Shown piece after piece: positions 1-8,294 of a stretch of DNA of 64,000 bases (position 1 is the stretch's first letter; every line of letters begins with the position of its first letter). The notes under the pieces were generated by a model. The model was not told where the DNA came from. It saw only the letters and a program-made list of their open reading frames with translations, and searched no databases. The stretch is from NCBI GenBank assembly GCA_015066565.1, contig SVOB01000001.1:496001-560000 (forward strand), given 5' to 3'. Source of the DNA: Oscillospiraceae bacterium. Lineage in GTDB: Bacteria; Bacillota; Clostridia; Oscillospirales; Acutalibacteraceae. A program made the position numbers and the translations under genes.

Positions 1-22
1 TAGCCTTATGCGTAAACGGCAT

Positions 23-51
23 TTTACTTTACGCTAATTTTAGCATATAAT
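23..51 (+). promoter_or_regulatory. Candidate sigma-A promoter of the flavodoxin operon
   Basis: TTTACT (23-28) and a perfect TATAAT (46-51) are separated by 17 bases, 42 bases ahead of the first flavodoxin start. The -10 is good and the -35 is two bases off consensus. No operator could be recognised. Confidence 0.5.
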
Positions 52-93
52 CAAGATGTAATCAACATAAAGTTATAACTTCGAGGTAATAAA

Positions 94-579
94 ATGTCAA
101 AAAATCTTGTTTTATATTTTTCCGTTTACGGCTCCGCTAAGGCTGTTGCCGAAGAAATCGCAAGACAGACGGGCGCTGATATTGAAGAAATAATTCCCGT
201 TGTCCCCTACGACAGTAACAGGGCGAATTACAACGCTCTTGCTTCATACGCCAAAAAGGAACACGATGAAAACAGACGCCCCGAAATAAAAAATGAAATC
301 AGCATTGAGGAATACGATAATATTTTTATCGGCTACCCGATGTGGTGGTACACTTTCCCGATGATTATTTACACTCTTTTTGACAAGTACGATTTCAGCG
401 GTAAAACGCTTATTCCCTTTAATACTCACATGGGAAGCGGTGACGGCGGAACTTACGAAACCGTTTCGCAGTTAGAGCCGAATGCAAAGGTGTTAAAGGG
501 TTTACCCGTTGAAATGTCAAAAGCCGAAAAGGGCTGTAAAAAAGAAGTAACCGAGTGGCTTGAGTCATTAAATATATAG
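94..579 (+). CDS. Flavodoxin (flavodoxin_4-type), cytosolic
   Basis: This 161-residue protein has the single-domain flavodoxin fold. Strand 1 (NLVLYFSVYG) leads into the phosphate loop SVYGSAKAVAEEIA, which departs from the usual T/S-x-T-G-x-T. The second flavin loop is visible as YDNIFIGYPMWWYT, followed by DFSGKTLIPFNTHMGSGDGG, a signature shared with the next gene. It should bind FMN noncovalently and carry one or two electrons; the partner is unknown. It is the first gene of a tightly packed operon with two more flavodoxins, a membrane protein with paired histidines, a CMD-family protein and a cupin. The start follows a weak CGAGGT site. The family is secure; the physiological role is not. 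Confidence 0.88.
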   Translation: MSKNLVLYFSVYGSAKAVAEEIARQTGADIEEIIPVVPYDSNRANYNALASYAKKEHDENRRPEIKNEISIEEYDNIFIGYPMWWYTFPMIIYTLFDKYDFSGKTLIPFNTHMGSGDGGTYETVSQLEPNAKVLKGLPVEMSKAEKGCKKEVTEWLESLNI

Positions 580-592
580 GGAGGAAAAACAG

Positions 593-1285
593 ATGAAAAA
601 GATAATTTCAGTTTTGCTTTGTTTGGTATTGCTTTTCAGCCTTGCCGCCTGTTCGACAGAAACTCAAAACAATAACGTCGATAACGGCACAACCTCTTCA
701 ACGGAGGCTACGGCAGAAAATATAAGTGAAAACACAGCCGAAAATACAACCAACGACAAAAAAATACTTGTTATATATTTCAGCTCGACAAACACGAACG
801 ACGTTGACATTGTTTCAAGCGCTACTTCAAAGGTCGGCTCTGTTTCCTCGACCGAGTATCTCGCAAACTATATTCACGAAAAGGTCGGCGGAGATATTGA
901 AAAGCTCACGCCCGTAAAGGATTATCCCGAGGGCTATAACGAAACCGCTGATGTTGCAAAGGCGGAACGTGACCGTGACGACAGACCCGAGTTCAAGAAA
1001 TTATCGGTCAATCCCGAGGACTACGACGTTATTTTCATCGGCTATCCTATGTGGTGGTACACTCTTCCGATGATTTACTACACCTTCTTTGACGAATACG
1101 ATTTCAGCGGCAAAACGCTTATCCCCTTCAATACTCACGAGGGAAGCGCAGACGGCGGAACCTATGACGAAATAAGACAGTTTGAGCCGAACGCCACCGT
1201 TCCCGAGGGCTTTAACGTAAGAGGAAACAACGCAGGCAAAGCCGACGGCGACCTTGATAAATGGCTTGAGGGTCTCGGATATTAA
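593..1285 (+). CDS. Flavodoxin lipoprotein (exported, membrane-anchored)
   Basis: This 230-residue protein begins with a lipoprotein signal peptide (MKKIISVLLCLVLLFSLAAC) whose lipobox cysteine is residue 20. A Thr/Asn/Glu-rich linker of about 35 residues follows, then a full flavodoxin domain that shares GYPMWWYT and DFSGKTLIPFNTHEGS with the preceding protein. It should therefore be a flavodoxin tethered outside the membrane. That is unusual for an FMN electron carrier and suggests extracytoplasmic electron transfer. The membrane protein encoded immediately downstream is an obvious candidate partner. The Shine-Dalgarno is AGGGAGG. Cofactor loading outside the cell is an open question; FMN could be bound after export. 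Confidence 0.85.
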   Translation: MKKIISVLLCLVLLFSLAACSTETQNNNVDNGTTSSTEATAENISENTAENTTNDKKILVIYFSSTNTNDVDIVSSATSKVGSVSSTEYLANYIHEKVGGDIEKLTPVKDYPEGYNETADVAKAERDRDDRPEFKKLSVNPEDYDVIFIGYPMWWYTLPMIYYTFFDEYDFSGKTLIPFNTHEGSADGGTYDEIRQFEPNATVPEGFNVRGNNAGKADGDLDKWLEGLGY

Positions 1286-1286
1286 A

Positions 1287-1973
1287 ATGAAAATGAAGAG
1301 AAAACTGCAAATAACCGTTGACATTCTGATGACCTGTATTCTTTTAATTCAGATGTCATATTCAATTGCGGGAGAATTAATTCACGAAATACTCGGTATT
1401 TCAATGTTCCTGCTCCTTATTGCTCATCATATTCTCTCGTTTTCCTACACAAAAGCTCTGTTCAGAGGAAAGAAAAGCGCAGAAAAGGTTATGAAAATAA
1501 CGCTTGATATTCTTCTTTGCGTTTGTATGCTTATGATTATGCTCAGCGCAATTATTCTTTCAAAGCATATTTTCACCTTTTTGGGAATACACGTTCTTTC
1601 GGATATAAGTCGGAAGCTTCATTTACTCGGCGCCTACTGGGGCTTCGCTCTTATGAGCGCGCATATAGGTTTTCATCTTGACTTTATGTTCGCACGGTTA
1701 ATGAAGAACAAAAGCAAAAAAATTATTCTTTATTCCGTTATGGGCTGTCTTTCGGCTGCGGGCGTTGTATTCTTCATAACAGAGGGAATATACAGATATA
1801 TGCTTCTTATTAATCAGTTTGTATTTTTTGATATAAAGCGCGGACTTGTCGTCTTCCTTTTAAAATACATTCCGATAATGATAATGTACGCCTTTTCGAG
1901 CTTTCTTATTTTAAAAGCCGTTAAAGGTCGTAAATCAGAAATAAAAACACAATCCGAAGGGAGTAAAATATGA
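1287..1973 (+). CDS. DUF4405-like membrane protein, possible b-type cytochrome
   Basis: About 228 residues with four to five hydrophobic segments. Paired histidines lie in or beside the membrane helices: GELIHEI and IAHHIL near the N terminus, LHLLGAYWG and AHIGFH in the middle. This spacing is typical of DUF4405/cytochrome b561-like proteins and suggests heme b ligation. The ATG at 1287 is preferred over an in-frame upstream TTG because it sits one base after the preceding stop. The gene lies between an exported and a cytosolic flavodoxin, so an electron-conducting membrane role is reasonable inference. Heme binding is not proven by sequence. Confidence 0.7.
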   Translation: MKMKRKLQITVDILMTCILLIQMSYSIAGELIHEILGISMFLLLIAHHILSFSYTKALFRGKKSAEKVMKITLDILLCVCMLMIMLSAIILSKHIFTFLGIHVLSDISRKLHLLGAYWGFALMSAHIGFHLDFMFARLMKNKSKKIILYSVMGCLSAAGVVFFITEGIYRYMLLINQFVFFDIKRGLVVFLLKYIPIMIMYAFSSFLILKAVKGRKSEIKTQSEGSKI

Positions 1974-2485
1974 AAACACTTGTTATTTACTATTCAAGAA
2001 AAGGCGAAAACTACGTCAACGGCTCAATTAAGAGCATTTCAAAGGGCAACACCGAAACAGTTGCCGAATACATCCGTGACGCAGTAGGTGCAGATTTATT
2101 TGAGGTTGACACGGTTAAGGAATACGATAAATCCTATATGACCTGTATCGACGAAGCGAAAAAAGAGCTTCGCGAGAACGCCCGCCCCGAATTAAAGGCT
2201 TGCCTTGAAGATATCAGCGAATATGACAATATTGTCGTAGCGGGTCCCTGCTGGTGGGGAACTTACCCGATGGCAATTTTCACACAGCTTGAAAAGCTCG
2301 ATTTCACGGGCAAAAACGTATTTCCCGTAATGACTCACGAGGGAAGCGGACTTGCAGGCTCGGCGCAGGCGCTTAAAAAGTACTGTACGGGCGCTTTTGT
2401 CGGAAAAGGACTTGCAATTCAAGGCGGAAACGCAGTCAATTCAAAATCAACAGTTGAAAAATGGGCGAAGGAGAATCTTAAATGA
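1970..2485 (+). CDS. Flavodoxin, cytosolic (third of the cluster)
   Basis: This 171-residue flavodoxin opens with TLVIYYSRKGENYVNGSI, then SKGNTETVAEYI, a more canonical FMN phosphate-binding loop than in its two neighbours. The later loops read YDNIVVAGPCWWGTYPMA and LDFTGKNVFPVMTHEGSG. No signal peptide is present. The start overlaps the preceding stop by four bases (ATGA), and an AAGGGAG site precedes it, so translation is probably coupled to the membrane protein gene. Its divergence from the first two flavodoxins suggests a different partner, perhaps an electron donor in the cytosol. Confidence 0.87.
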   Translation: MKTLVIYYSRKGENYVNGSIKSISKGNTETVAEYIRDAVGADLFEVDTVKEYDKSYMTCIDEAKKELRENARPELKACLEDISEYDNIVVAGPCWWGTYPMAIFTQLEKLDFTGKNVFPVMTHEGSGLAGSAQALKKYCTGAFVGKGLAIQGGNAVNSKSTVEKWAKENLK

Positions 2486-2811
2486 AAAAGCAGACGGCAG
2501 GCAGAGATAATTTAGGCTCGCTCGCGCCTCAGTTCGCCGCGCTGAACGATGACGTGCTTTTTGGCGAGGTCTGGGCAAGAGAAAACGAATTATCCGCTAA
2601 AAACAGAAGTATGATAACAATCGCCGCTTTGTTTTCGGCAGGTCAGTTTCCTCAGTTAAAGGCGCATCTTGCCATAGGCAAGGAACACGGCATAACAAAA
2701 GAAGAAGCGGTTGAAATAGTAACCCAGCTCGCCTTTTACTGCGGCTGGCCAAAAGCGTGGAGTACATTCCCGTTAATCGAAGAAATATATGGAGAAAATA
2801 AAAATGACTAA
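2482..2811 (+). CDS. Carboxymuconolactone decarboxylase (CMD) family protein
   Basis: This 109-residue protein matches the CMD fold: a helical domain with NRSMITIAALFSAGQ in the middle and the conserved C-terminal block LAFYCGWPKAWST. It lacks the CxxC of AhpD peroxidase partners, so a thiol peroxidase role is unlikely. The start overlaps the upstream flavodoxin stop (ATGA). Genes of this kind are often found beside cupins and flavodoxins in anaerobes, possibly acting on small ring or lactone compounds. The substrate is unknown. Confidence 0.85.
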   Translation: MKKQTAGRDNLGSLAPQFAALNDDVLFGEVWARENELSAKNRSMITIAALFSAGQFPQLKAHLAIGKEHGITKEEAVEIVTQLAFYCGWPKAWSTFPLIEEIYGENKND

Positions 2812-3223
2812 AGAACAGTTTGATAAGGAAAACCTTTTCGGTCAGGGCGAGCCGAACGTCAATTACGCTCAGTATTTTATAGGCAATTCGTATCTCAATC
2901 CTATAGCAAAAACAGACAATATGCTTCTCGCAAACGTCACCTTTGAGCCGGGTTGCAGAAACAACTGGCATATTCATCATGCCGCTAAAAGCGGAGGTCA
3001 GATTCTTGTCTGTATCGCGGGCGAAGGCTGGTATCAGGAAGAGGGAAAAGAAGCGGTAAGTCTTATCCCCGGCTCCGTCATCACAATTCCCGCAAACGTA
3101 AAGCACTGGCACGGCGCCAAGAAGGACAGCTGGTTTTCGCATATCGCGGTTGAGGTTCCCGGCGAAGAGGCTTCAACCGAATGGTGCGAGGCGGTTTCGG
3201 ACGAAGAATACAACAAGCTTTAA
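2804..3223 (+). CDS. Cupin-domain protein
   Basis: About 139 residues forming a single small cupin barrel. The first cupin motif is visible as CRNNWHIHHAAKSGGQILVCIAGEGWY and the second as PGSVITIPANVKHWHGA, giving several histidines for one divalent metal. The ATG at 2804 overlaps the end of the CMD gene; an in-frame start 15 bases upstream is also possible. CMD and cupin proteins often occur as neighbours or fusions, so the pair probably acts on one small molecule. The reaction cannot be deduced. Confidence 0.85.
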   Translation: MTKEQFDKENLFGQGEPNVNYAQYFIGNSYLNPIAKTDNMLLANVTFEPGCRNNWHIHHAAKSGGQILVCIAGEGWYQEEGKEAVSLIPGSVITIPANVKHWHGAKKDSWFSHIAVEVPGEEASTEWCEAVSDEEYNKL

Positions 3224-3236
3224 TAAAAGAACAACA

Positions 3237-3266
3237 GGCAAGGAATGACTTTTTTCGTTTCTTGCC
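3237..3266 (+). terminator. Weak hairpin after the redox operon
   Basis: GGCAAGGAA pairs with TTTCTTGCC around a 12-base loop containing six T. The downstream U tract is poor, so this may be a weak terminator or only a structured 3' end. The rest of the gap to 3347 holds the AAGGAAG ribosome binding site of the next gene. Confidence 0.4.
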
Positions 3267-3347
3267 GTTTGGATTGTTTACGGGTTTACTTTTCAAAGCA
3301 TTCATTATAGAATAAAGATAATATATTTCCAAAAAGGAAGTGAAAAG

Positions 3348-4277
3348 ATGAACGAAAGAATTGAGCTAATAGTTAATAACATTGAAAAAATTATCGTCGG
3401 CAAACGCGAGCCGATTATCAAGGTTATCTGCGCCCTGCTTTCGGAGGGTCATATTCTCGTTGAGGACGTTCCGGGTGTCGGCAAGACAAGGCTTATTTCC
3501 GCGCTCGCTTCCTCTGTTGACGGAAAATTCAACCGTATTCAGCTCACTCCCGATATTATGCCCTCGGACATAGTCGGCTTTTCCATGATTAACGCCCAGA
3601 CAAGAGAGCTTGAATACAAGGCGGGAGTTGCTATGTGCAACTTCCTTCTCGCCGACGAAATCAACAGAGCTTCACCTAAGGCGCAGTCCTCGCTTCTCGA
3701 AATAATGGAGGAACACCAGATTTCGCTTGACTCGGTTACAATGCCGTTACCCAAGCCCTTTATGGTTATGGCTACGGAAAACCCCGTCGAAACCTACGGA
3801 ACATACCATCTTCCCGAAGCTCAGATGGACAGATTTCTTATGAGAATTTCAATGGGATACCCGTCATACAACGACGAATTTGACATTGTAAGGCGTTCCG
3901 AACAGCAGTCCTTTAACGAAAAACTAAGCCCCGTTATGACTTCGGATGAGCTTATCGAACACATTGAGAACGTTAAAAAGGTCACCTGTACGGACAGTAT
4001 TGTCGATTATATTTTAAGGCTTGTTACCGCAACAAGAAAAAGCGAGCTCGTTTCTCTCGGCGCTTCGCCCAGAGCGAGCATAGCTCTTCTAAAGGCGGCT
4101 AAGGCTTACGCCTATATTCAGGACAGAAGCTATGTCGTCCCCGACGACGTTAAGGAAATGATGACTTCGGTGCTTGCACACAGGCTTATTCTCTCTGCAA
4201 AGGGAAAATCAGCCTACGAAAACGCCGAAAAGGTAATGAAACAGATTTCACTTTCTGTTGACGCACCGACAAGATAA
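3348..4277 (+). CDS. MoxR-family AAA+ ATPase
   Basis: This 309-residue AAA+ protein shows Walker A as EDVPGVGKT (about residues 38-46), Walker B as LLADEINRASPKAQS and the sensor region VMATENPVETYGTYHLPEAQMDRF. These are typical of MoxR chaperone-like ATPases. MoxR proteins usually act with a DUF58 protein and sometimes with VWA or transglutaminase partners, as in this three-gene cluster. A GGAAGTG site precedes the ATG. Its role is probably to remodel or activate an envelope-associated complex encoded by the next two genes; the actual client is unknown. Confidence 0.92.
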   Translation: MNERIELIVNNIEKIIVGKREPIIKVICALLSEGHILVEDVPGVGKTRLISALASSVDGKFNRIQLTPDIMPSDIVGFSMINAQTRELEYKAGVAMCNFLLADEINRASPKAQSSLLEIMEEHQISLDSVTMPLPKPFMVMATENPVETYGTYHLPEAQMDRFLMRISMGYPSYNDEFDIVRRSEQQSFNEKLSPVMTSDELIEHIENVKKVTCTDSIVDYILRLVTATRKSELVSLGASPRASIALLKAAKAYAYIQDRSYVVPDDVKEMMTSVLAHRLILSAKGKSAYENAEKVMKQISLSVDAPTR

Positions 4278-4284
4278 GAAAAAA

Positions 4285-5454
4285 ATGCGTAAAACGGTTT
4301 CATCACTAATAAGCTACATAGGCTGTATCGGTGTTGCGCTTTTCGTTACGTTCATAGTTGACGGAACGATAGGCATGATGCTGACCTACGCTCTTATTAT
4401 CGCACTGGTTGTATCGCTGATAATGACTCTTTCGGTCATTCGTTTTATCGGCGTTCAATCGGTGTTAAGTCATTCTGCCGTTTCAAAGGGCGACAGACTT
4501 TTCTGTGAAATCAGACTTACGAACACTTCCTTTTTACCCGCGCCGATAATCGAGGTTGAAATTGAACCCTCGGCGCATTTTTCACTTGAGAGCGAAAGCG
4601 TTTTAAAAGGCTCGGTTTCGGGCAAAGGTATTAACACGCTCAAGTTCCCTCTTACCGCAATTCATTCGGGAAAATCAAGCGTCAAAATCAAAAGCGTTAA
4701 GCTTACCGATTATCTCGGAATCTTTTCTTTCAGGCTTAAGAACGCTGTCGGAGATGAAGTGTTAAGCGCCGCCGTTTATCCCGATATTCCGCCCGTTTCG
4801 GTACAGACTAACCTCATTAAAACCTCGGCGCAGTTTATGGCGAACGATGACGAGGAGGAAGAATCCGACGAATCCTCGTCAGTTCCGACGGGTCTTGCAG
4901 GCTATGACCACCGAGAATATATAGCAGGCGACCCGATAAAGAGAATCAACTGGAAGGCTTCGTCAAAAAGGGACGTTCTCTTAGTCCGCCTTGACGAAAA
5001 AATCAAGGGCTCGGGAAGAACCTTCCTTCTCGACTGTCCCGTCACGAATGAGGATGAGGTTTCGCTTACGGTCAGGGACAACATTATCGAAGGCTCTCTC
5101 GCCTTACTCAATTCGCTTCTCGTTGAGGGAAGAGACGCCGTTTTTCATTTCTGCAAACAAGGCTTATGGATGACGGCAGAAATCCGAACAGACGCCGACG
5201 TTTTCATTCTTCAGGAGGAATTGGCGGATTTTGAGCCGTGCGAATCGGTTCAGGTTATTCCCGAAGAGCTGAGGGGCAGTTCAAAATCGCTTATCTGCTT
5301 CACCTCGGCTATGAACGGAAATCTCGCTTCGGCAGAGCAAATTATTTCGCAGTATCCGAACACAATGATAATATCCTCATACGCCTCGTCTTTACCCGTT
5401 ATTACGTCTAATCAATGGGTTTTGTCCGAAGGCTTTGAGCTGAACAAGGCTTAA
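4285..5454 (+). CDS. DUF58-domain membrane protein
   Basis: About 389 residues. Two hydrophobic segments lie at the N terminus, followed by a beta-rich region. The DUF58 signature appears at mid-length as GYDHREYIAGDPIKRINWKASSKR, with an acidic stretch (DDEEEESDE) just before it. The chosen ATG at 4285 lies eight bases after the MoxR stop; an in-frame TTG at 4258 would overlap moxR but has no better ribosome binding site. DUF58 proteins carry a von Willebrand-like fold and accompany MoxR ATPases. Function beyond that is not established. Confidence 0.87.
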   Translation: MRKTVSSLISYIGCIGVALFVTFIVDGTIGMMLTYALIIALVVSLIMTLSVIRFIGVQSVLSHSAVSKGDRLFCEIRLTNTSFLPAPIIEVEIEPSAHFSLESESVLKGSVSGKGINTLKFPLTAIHSGKSSVKIKSVKLTDYLGIFSFRLKNAVGDEVLSAAVYPDIPPVSVQTNLIKTSAQFMANDDEEEESDESSSVPTGLAGYDHREYIAGDPIKRINWKASSKRDVLLVRLDEKIKGSGRTFLLDCPVTNEDEVSLTVRDNIIEGSLALLNSLLVEGRDAVFHFCKQGLWMTAEIRTDADVFILQEELADFEPCESVQVIPEELRGSSKSLICFTSAMNGNLASAEQIISQYPNTMIISSYASSLPVITSNQWVLSEGFELNKA

Positions 5455-5465
5455 GGAGGGCTTTT

Positions 5466-7646
5466 ATGAACACGTTTTTCAGAAAAGGCTTTCTCGGTCT
5501 TAATAAGGAACAGATAAACAAATATGCTTTTCCGATTCTTCTTGCGGTTTCGGTTGCTTTTGCCTGCCTTTATACATTTCATAAGCCGTCGGCATACGTT
5601 CTTTCTGTTGTATTTTTCTTCGCTTCGGCGCTTCTTTTCCGCCTTTTTGATAAGCTGAAAAGCAAAAAGAACGGGGCGCTTATATATGCGCTTATTCTTG
5701 CGGTAATATTCTTCATTTCATTTTCGCTCGTTGTTATTCACGTCGCTTCCTTCGGGCCGTTTTCGTTTATGCGCTGGTTTTATGCCCAGGACGACGTTGA
5801 CAGCTTTCAGCCCGATTTAATTGCGGCGCTGTTCCTCGGCGGCGGGTTCTTTCTGATTTCGGTTATCTATTATTTCTCGTCAATCCGCTACCGCACCTTA
5901 GGCGTAATGCTTTGCACACTGTTCCCGTTTTTCATTTTTGCAAAGCGTTCGGACACAATGCCCAATATTTTAACTACGCTTATAATGTTACTGTTTTTAG
6001 CGGTAATAATTCACAATAAACGAATACGCCGACCCGAAAAGAACGAACGCCCCTCGCTTCTTCAGATTGACAGGGCGTATATTATCTGCATTTCGGTTTT
6101 CATTCTGATTGTAGGCGCTCTGACTATGGCTGTTGAAAAGCCTTATTATCAGGCGTTTCTTGAAAAGAACTCAAGGCTTTTCACCCCGTTCGGCGTCAGC
6201 GTTCAGGGGTCGGCAAACTATGAGGAATTAAGCGACCGGTCCTCGCCGAGAAACGGTCAACCGAGCTATACCTACGAGCCTATGTTCTATTTTGAAACAG
6301 ACTCGGACAGCGACGAAATCTTTCTTCGCACAAAGGCTTTTTCTCATTTTGACGGCGACTACTGGACAAGCCCCGAATCGGGAGGATATATCTATTACAG
6401 TCAACAGCTTCCCGAATATTCAACCGACGATATTGTTTCGGATATGGCTGTTCTTACGGGTCGGAATTCCGAGGGACTTTATTCCGTTCACAACGGCTAT
6501 CTTTCGGACGAGGATTTTTCGCCGTTCTATCTCCCCTCGCCTTACGGAATAATAACCGACGATATGCCGACTAATCTTTTAAAATATCTCAAGCTCAGTT
6601 CGGACACGTCAGTCTGGCGAAGAGGCTCGTATTACTACGCCTATCCTCTTGACGACAGGTTCACCTTTACCGAAGCGGACTTTGCTCTTTATAAAAAAGC
6701 CGAAGAATATAATTTTAATTCGGACGAATACATTGAATTTCTTAATTCAAAAGATAACAGCGAAGAAGCGAAACGGCTTTCGGACGATTATTCAAACGCT
6801 CTTCGCGATTACACAGACCTGACGGGTATCAGCGAAAGGCTTAAGGCTCTCTCGCTTGAAATAACGAAAGACTGTCACAGCGATATGGAAAAAGCTGAAA
6901 AGTTAGAAGGATATTTCAGTTCGAACGGCTTTATGTATTCGCTCGAATATGTACCCGACGACGCCTCGATTGACTATTTCGTTTTTGAAAGCAAAACGGG
7001 ATATTGCGTAGGCTACGCAACGGCTATGACGCTTATGGCAAGGGCAGCGGGTCTTCCCGCAAGATATGTTGAGGGCTTCGCGGCGTTTGAGAAAAACGAA
7101 AGCAGTCAGTTTGTCATAAGGGACGGCTACGCCCACGCCTTTGTTGAAATATATATTCCCGGCGCAGGCTGGCTGACCTTTGACCCGACGGTTTCTCAAT
7201 ACCGTGAGATACCGAATACAAATCAATCGCAGGCAAACTTTGGCTTTTTAACAAGAATTTTCAGCCTTTTCAACAGGATTTCGGTTGTAATAGTTATAGC
7301 GGTAATTGTTCTTTTCTTCTCACTGCTCGACAGAATCAAGGAGTTGTTTTTAAGGATTTCGCTTCTGTTCAAGCCGATTAATGAAAGAATAATCCGCCTT
7401 TATTCTAACGTAATAAAGGTAGTCGGCAATTCGGTAAACGAAGACTTTTCGGCATACACGCCCGATATGTTAAGGGAATATCTTCTCTCGGAACGCGGCG
7501 CTGTTCCCGAACAGCTGATTTCACTTTTTGAAAAGACGGCGTTCGGCGGTTATAACTGTTCAAAGCAGGAGTTTAAGAGCGCATATAAGGAATACAGAAA
7601 ATGCTATAAACTGCTTCGCCGACCGTTGAGAAAAAATAAAAAATAA
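5466..7646 (+). CDS. Membrane-anchored transglutaminase-like protein (TgpA type)
   Basis: This 726-residue protein has five or more N-terminal transmembrane segments (residues about 15-220). A large extracytoplasmic region carries the transglutaminase core TGYCVGYATAMTLMARAAG (Cys near 512), GYAHAFVEIYIPGAGW (His near 557) and LTFDPT (Asp near 573). A further membrane helix and a short C-terminal cytoplasmic domain follow. The Cys-His-Asp triad is complete, so it may be an active protease or crosslinking enzyme at the outer face of the membrane. It is the last gene of the MoxR-DUF58-TgpA set, with an AAGGAGG site and 11 bases after the DUF58 stop. Substrate unknown. Confidence 0.88.
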   Translation: MNTFFRKGFLGLNKEQINKYAFPILLAVSVAFACLYTFHKPSAYVLSVVFFFASALLFRLFDKLKSKKNGALIYALILAVIFFISFSLVVIHVASFGPFSFMRWFYAQDDVDSFQPDLIAALFLGGGFFLISVIYYFSSIRYRTLGVMLCTLFPFFIFAKRSDTMPNILTTLIMLLFLAVIIHNKRIRRPEKNERPSLLQIDRAYIICISVFILIVGALTMAVEKPYYQAFLEKNSRLFTPFGVSVQGSANYEELSDRSSPRNGQPSYTYEPMFYFETDSDSDEIFLRTKAFSHFDGDYWTSPESGGYIYYSQQLPEYSTDDIVSDMAVLTGRNSEGLYSVHNGYLSDEDFSPFYLPSPYGIITDDMPTNLLKYLKLSSDTSVWRRGSYYYAYPLDDRFTFTEADFALYKKAEEYNFNSDEYIEFLNSKDNSEEAKRLSDDYSNALRDYTDLTGISERLKALSLEITKDCHSDMEKAEKLEGYFSSNGFMYSLEYVPDDASIDYFVFESKTGYCVGYATAMTLMARAAGLPARYVEGFAAFEKNESSQFVIRDGYAHAFVEIYIPGAGWLTFDPTVSQYREIPNTNQSQANFGFLTRIFSLFNRISVVIVIAVIVLFFSLLDRIKELFLRISLLFKPINERIIRLYSNVIKVVGNSVNEDFSAYTPDMLREYLLSERGAVPEQLISLFEKTAFGGYNCSKQEFKSAYKEYRKCYKLLRRPLRKNKK

Positions 7647-7652
7647 TGAATA

Positions 7653-7684
7653 AACGGCGCACCGTTTGGTGCGCCGTTCTTTTA
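7653..7684. terminator. Strong terminator, identical to that at 19647-19677
   Basis: AACGGCGCACC pairs perfectly with GGTGCGCCGTT around GTTT and is followed by CTTTT. The same hairpin and tail recur letter for letter beside the tRNA-Leu gene at 19.65 kb. Both copies are directly followed by the tRNA 3'-end sequence. It ends the transglutaminase transcript and may also have been the terminator of a minus-strand tRNA. Confidence 0.85.
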
Positions 7685-7685
7685 A

Positions 7686-7704
7686 TGCGAATAACAGGAC
7701 TTGA
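7686..7704 (-). repeat. tRNA-Leu 3'-end fragment, copy 1
   Basis: Nineteen bases, TGCGAATAACAGGACTTGA, match the 3' acceptor and T-arm of the tRNA-Leu at 19680-19763 with one mismatch, directly after the shared terminator hairpin. It is too short to be a tRNA. It is best read as an attachment-site-like scar. Confidence 0.65.
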
Positions 7705-7737
7705 AAAGGCAACTAATTGTATGTTGCTAAATCATAA

Positions 7738-7766
7738 TTGATAAAAAACACAAAGCGTGGTATAAT
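7738..7766 (+). promoter_or_regulatory. Sigma-A promoter of the orphan membrane gene
   Basis: TTGATA (7738-7743) and TATAAT (7761-7766) are separated by 17 bases and sit about 30 bases ahead of the ATG at 7797. One mismatch to consensus in total; a convincing promoter. Confidence 0.72.
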
Positions 7767-7796
7767 CAAACAGATGTGAAATAAAGTGGTGATAAA

Positions 7797-8189
7797 ATGA
7801 ATAACCTGTCTGAAGAAAAATGCCTGAAAAAATATAAAAGATTAAAACAAACAATTAAGGCAATGATTACATTCATAAGTTTTTGTTCAATTTTTATTAT
7901 AATAATGGCAGTTTTATTAAGAGTAGGATTTGCCGTTGGTATAGTAGTCTTCTTATTTTTTTCTTATGTGGCAGCTTTTTTAATCATTTTTTATAGGGTA
8001 TTCTGTAATGCTGCGTATTATATGGAAGAAACGGGAAAATCATTTATCTTTTTTAAAGATTCTGGAAAAATAGAATTCATTAAAAGCGATATTGAAACAA
8101 TTAAAATACGTTATATAGCTTTTTATAAAATATATTCTTTTGACAATAAAAAGGTGCTTTTAGTTAGAGTTGATCCCTTTAATGATTAA
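7797..8189 (+). CDS. Small membrane protein of unknown function
   Basis: This 130-residue protein is not recognised. Residues about 20-44 and 48-66 form two hydrophobic helices joined by a very short turn. A basic N terminus precedes them, and a cytosolic tail of about 60 residues (FIFFKDSGKIEF, IKIRYIAFYKIYSFDN) follows and could form beta strands. Base composition is clearly more AT-rich than in the flanking operons. The gene stands alone with its own promoter between two tRNA-Leu 3'-end scars (7686 and 8276). That placement suggests it arrived as a small insertion. It could be an immunity, accessory or decayed protein; nothing in the sequence decides. Confidence 0.6.
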   Translation: MNNLSEEKCLKKYKRLKQTIKAMITFISFCSIFIIIMAVLLRVGFAVGIVVFLFFSYVAAFLIIFYRVFCNAAYYMEETGKSFIFFKDSGKIEFIKSDIETIKIRYIAFYKIYSFDNKKVLLVRVDPFND

Positions 8190-8237
8190 GTAACATTTTT
8201 ATAATGTTATAGAACACATAGAAAAGACTATAATGAT

Positions 8238-8271
8238 AAAGACCTGATATCTTTTTGGATATCAGGTCTTT
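8238..8271. terminator. Perfect 14-bp palindrome, probable bidirectional terminator
   Basis: AAAGACCTGATATC pairs without mismatch with GATATCAGGTCTTT around TTTTTG. The outer A/T pairs supply a short U tract on either strand. It ends the orphan gene at 8189 and, like the other two hairpins of this kind, is immediately followed by a tRNA-Leu 3'-end fragment. Confidence 0.65.
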
Positions 8272-8275
8272 GTTA

Positions 8276-8294
8276 TGCGGATAACAGGACTTGA
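8276..8294 (-). repeat. tRNA-Leu 3'-end fragment, copy 2
   Basis: TGCGGATAACAGGACTTGA is a perfect 19-base match to the 3' end of the tRNA-Leu at 19680-19763, in the same orientation. It follows a terminator hairpin, as copies 1 and 3 do. Confidence 0.7.
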
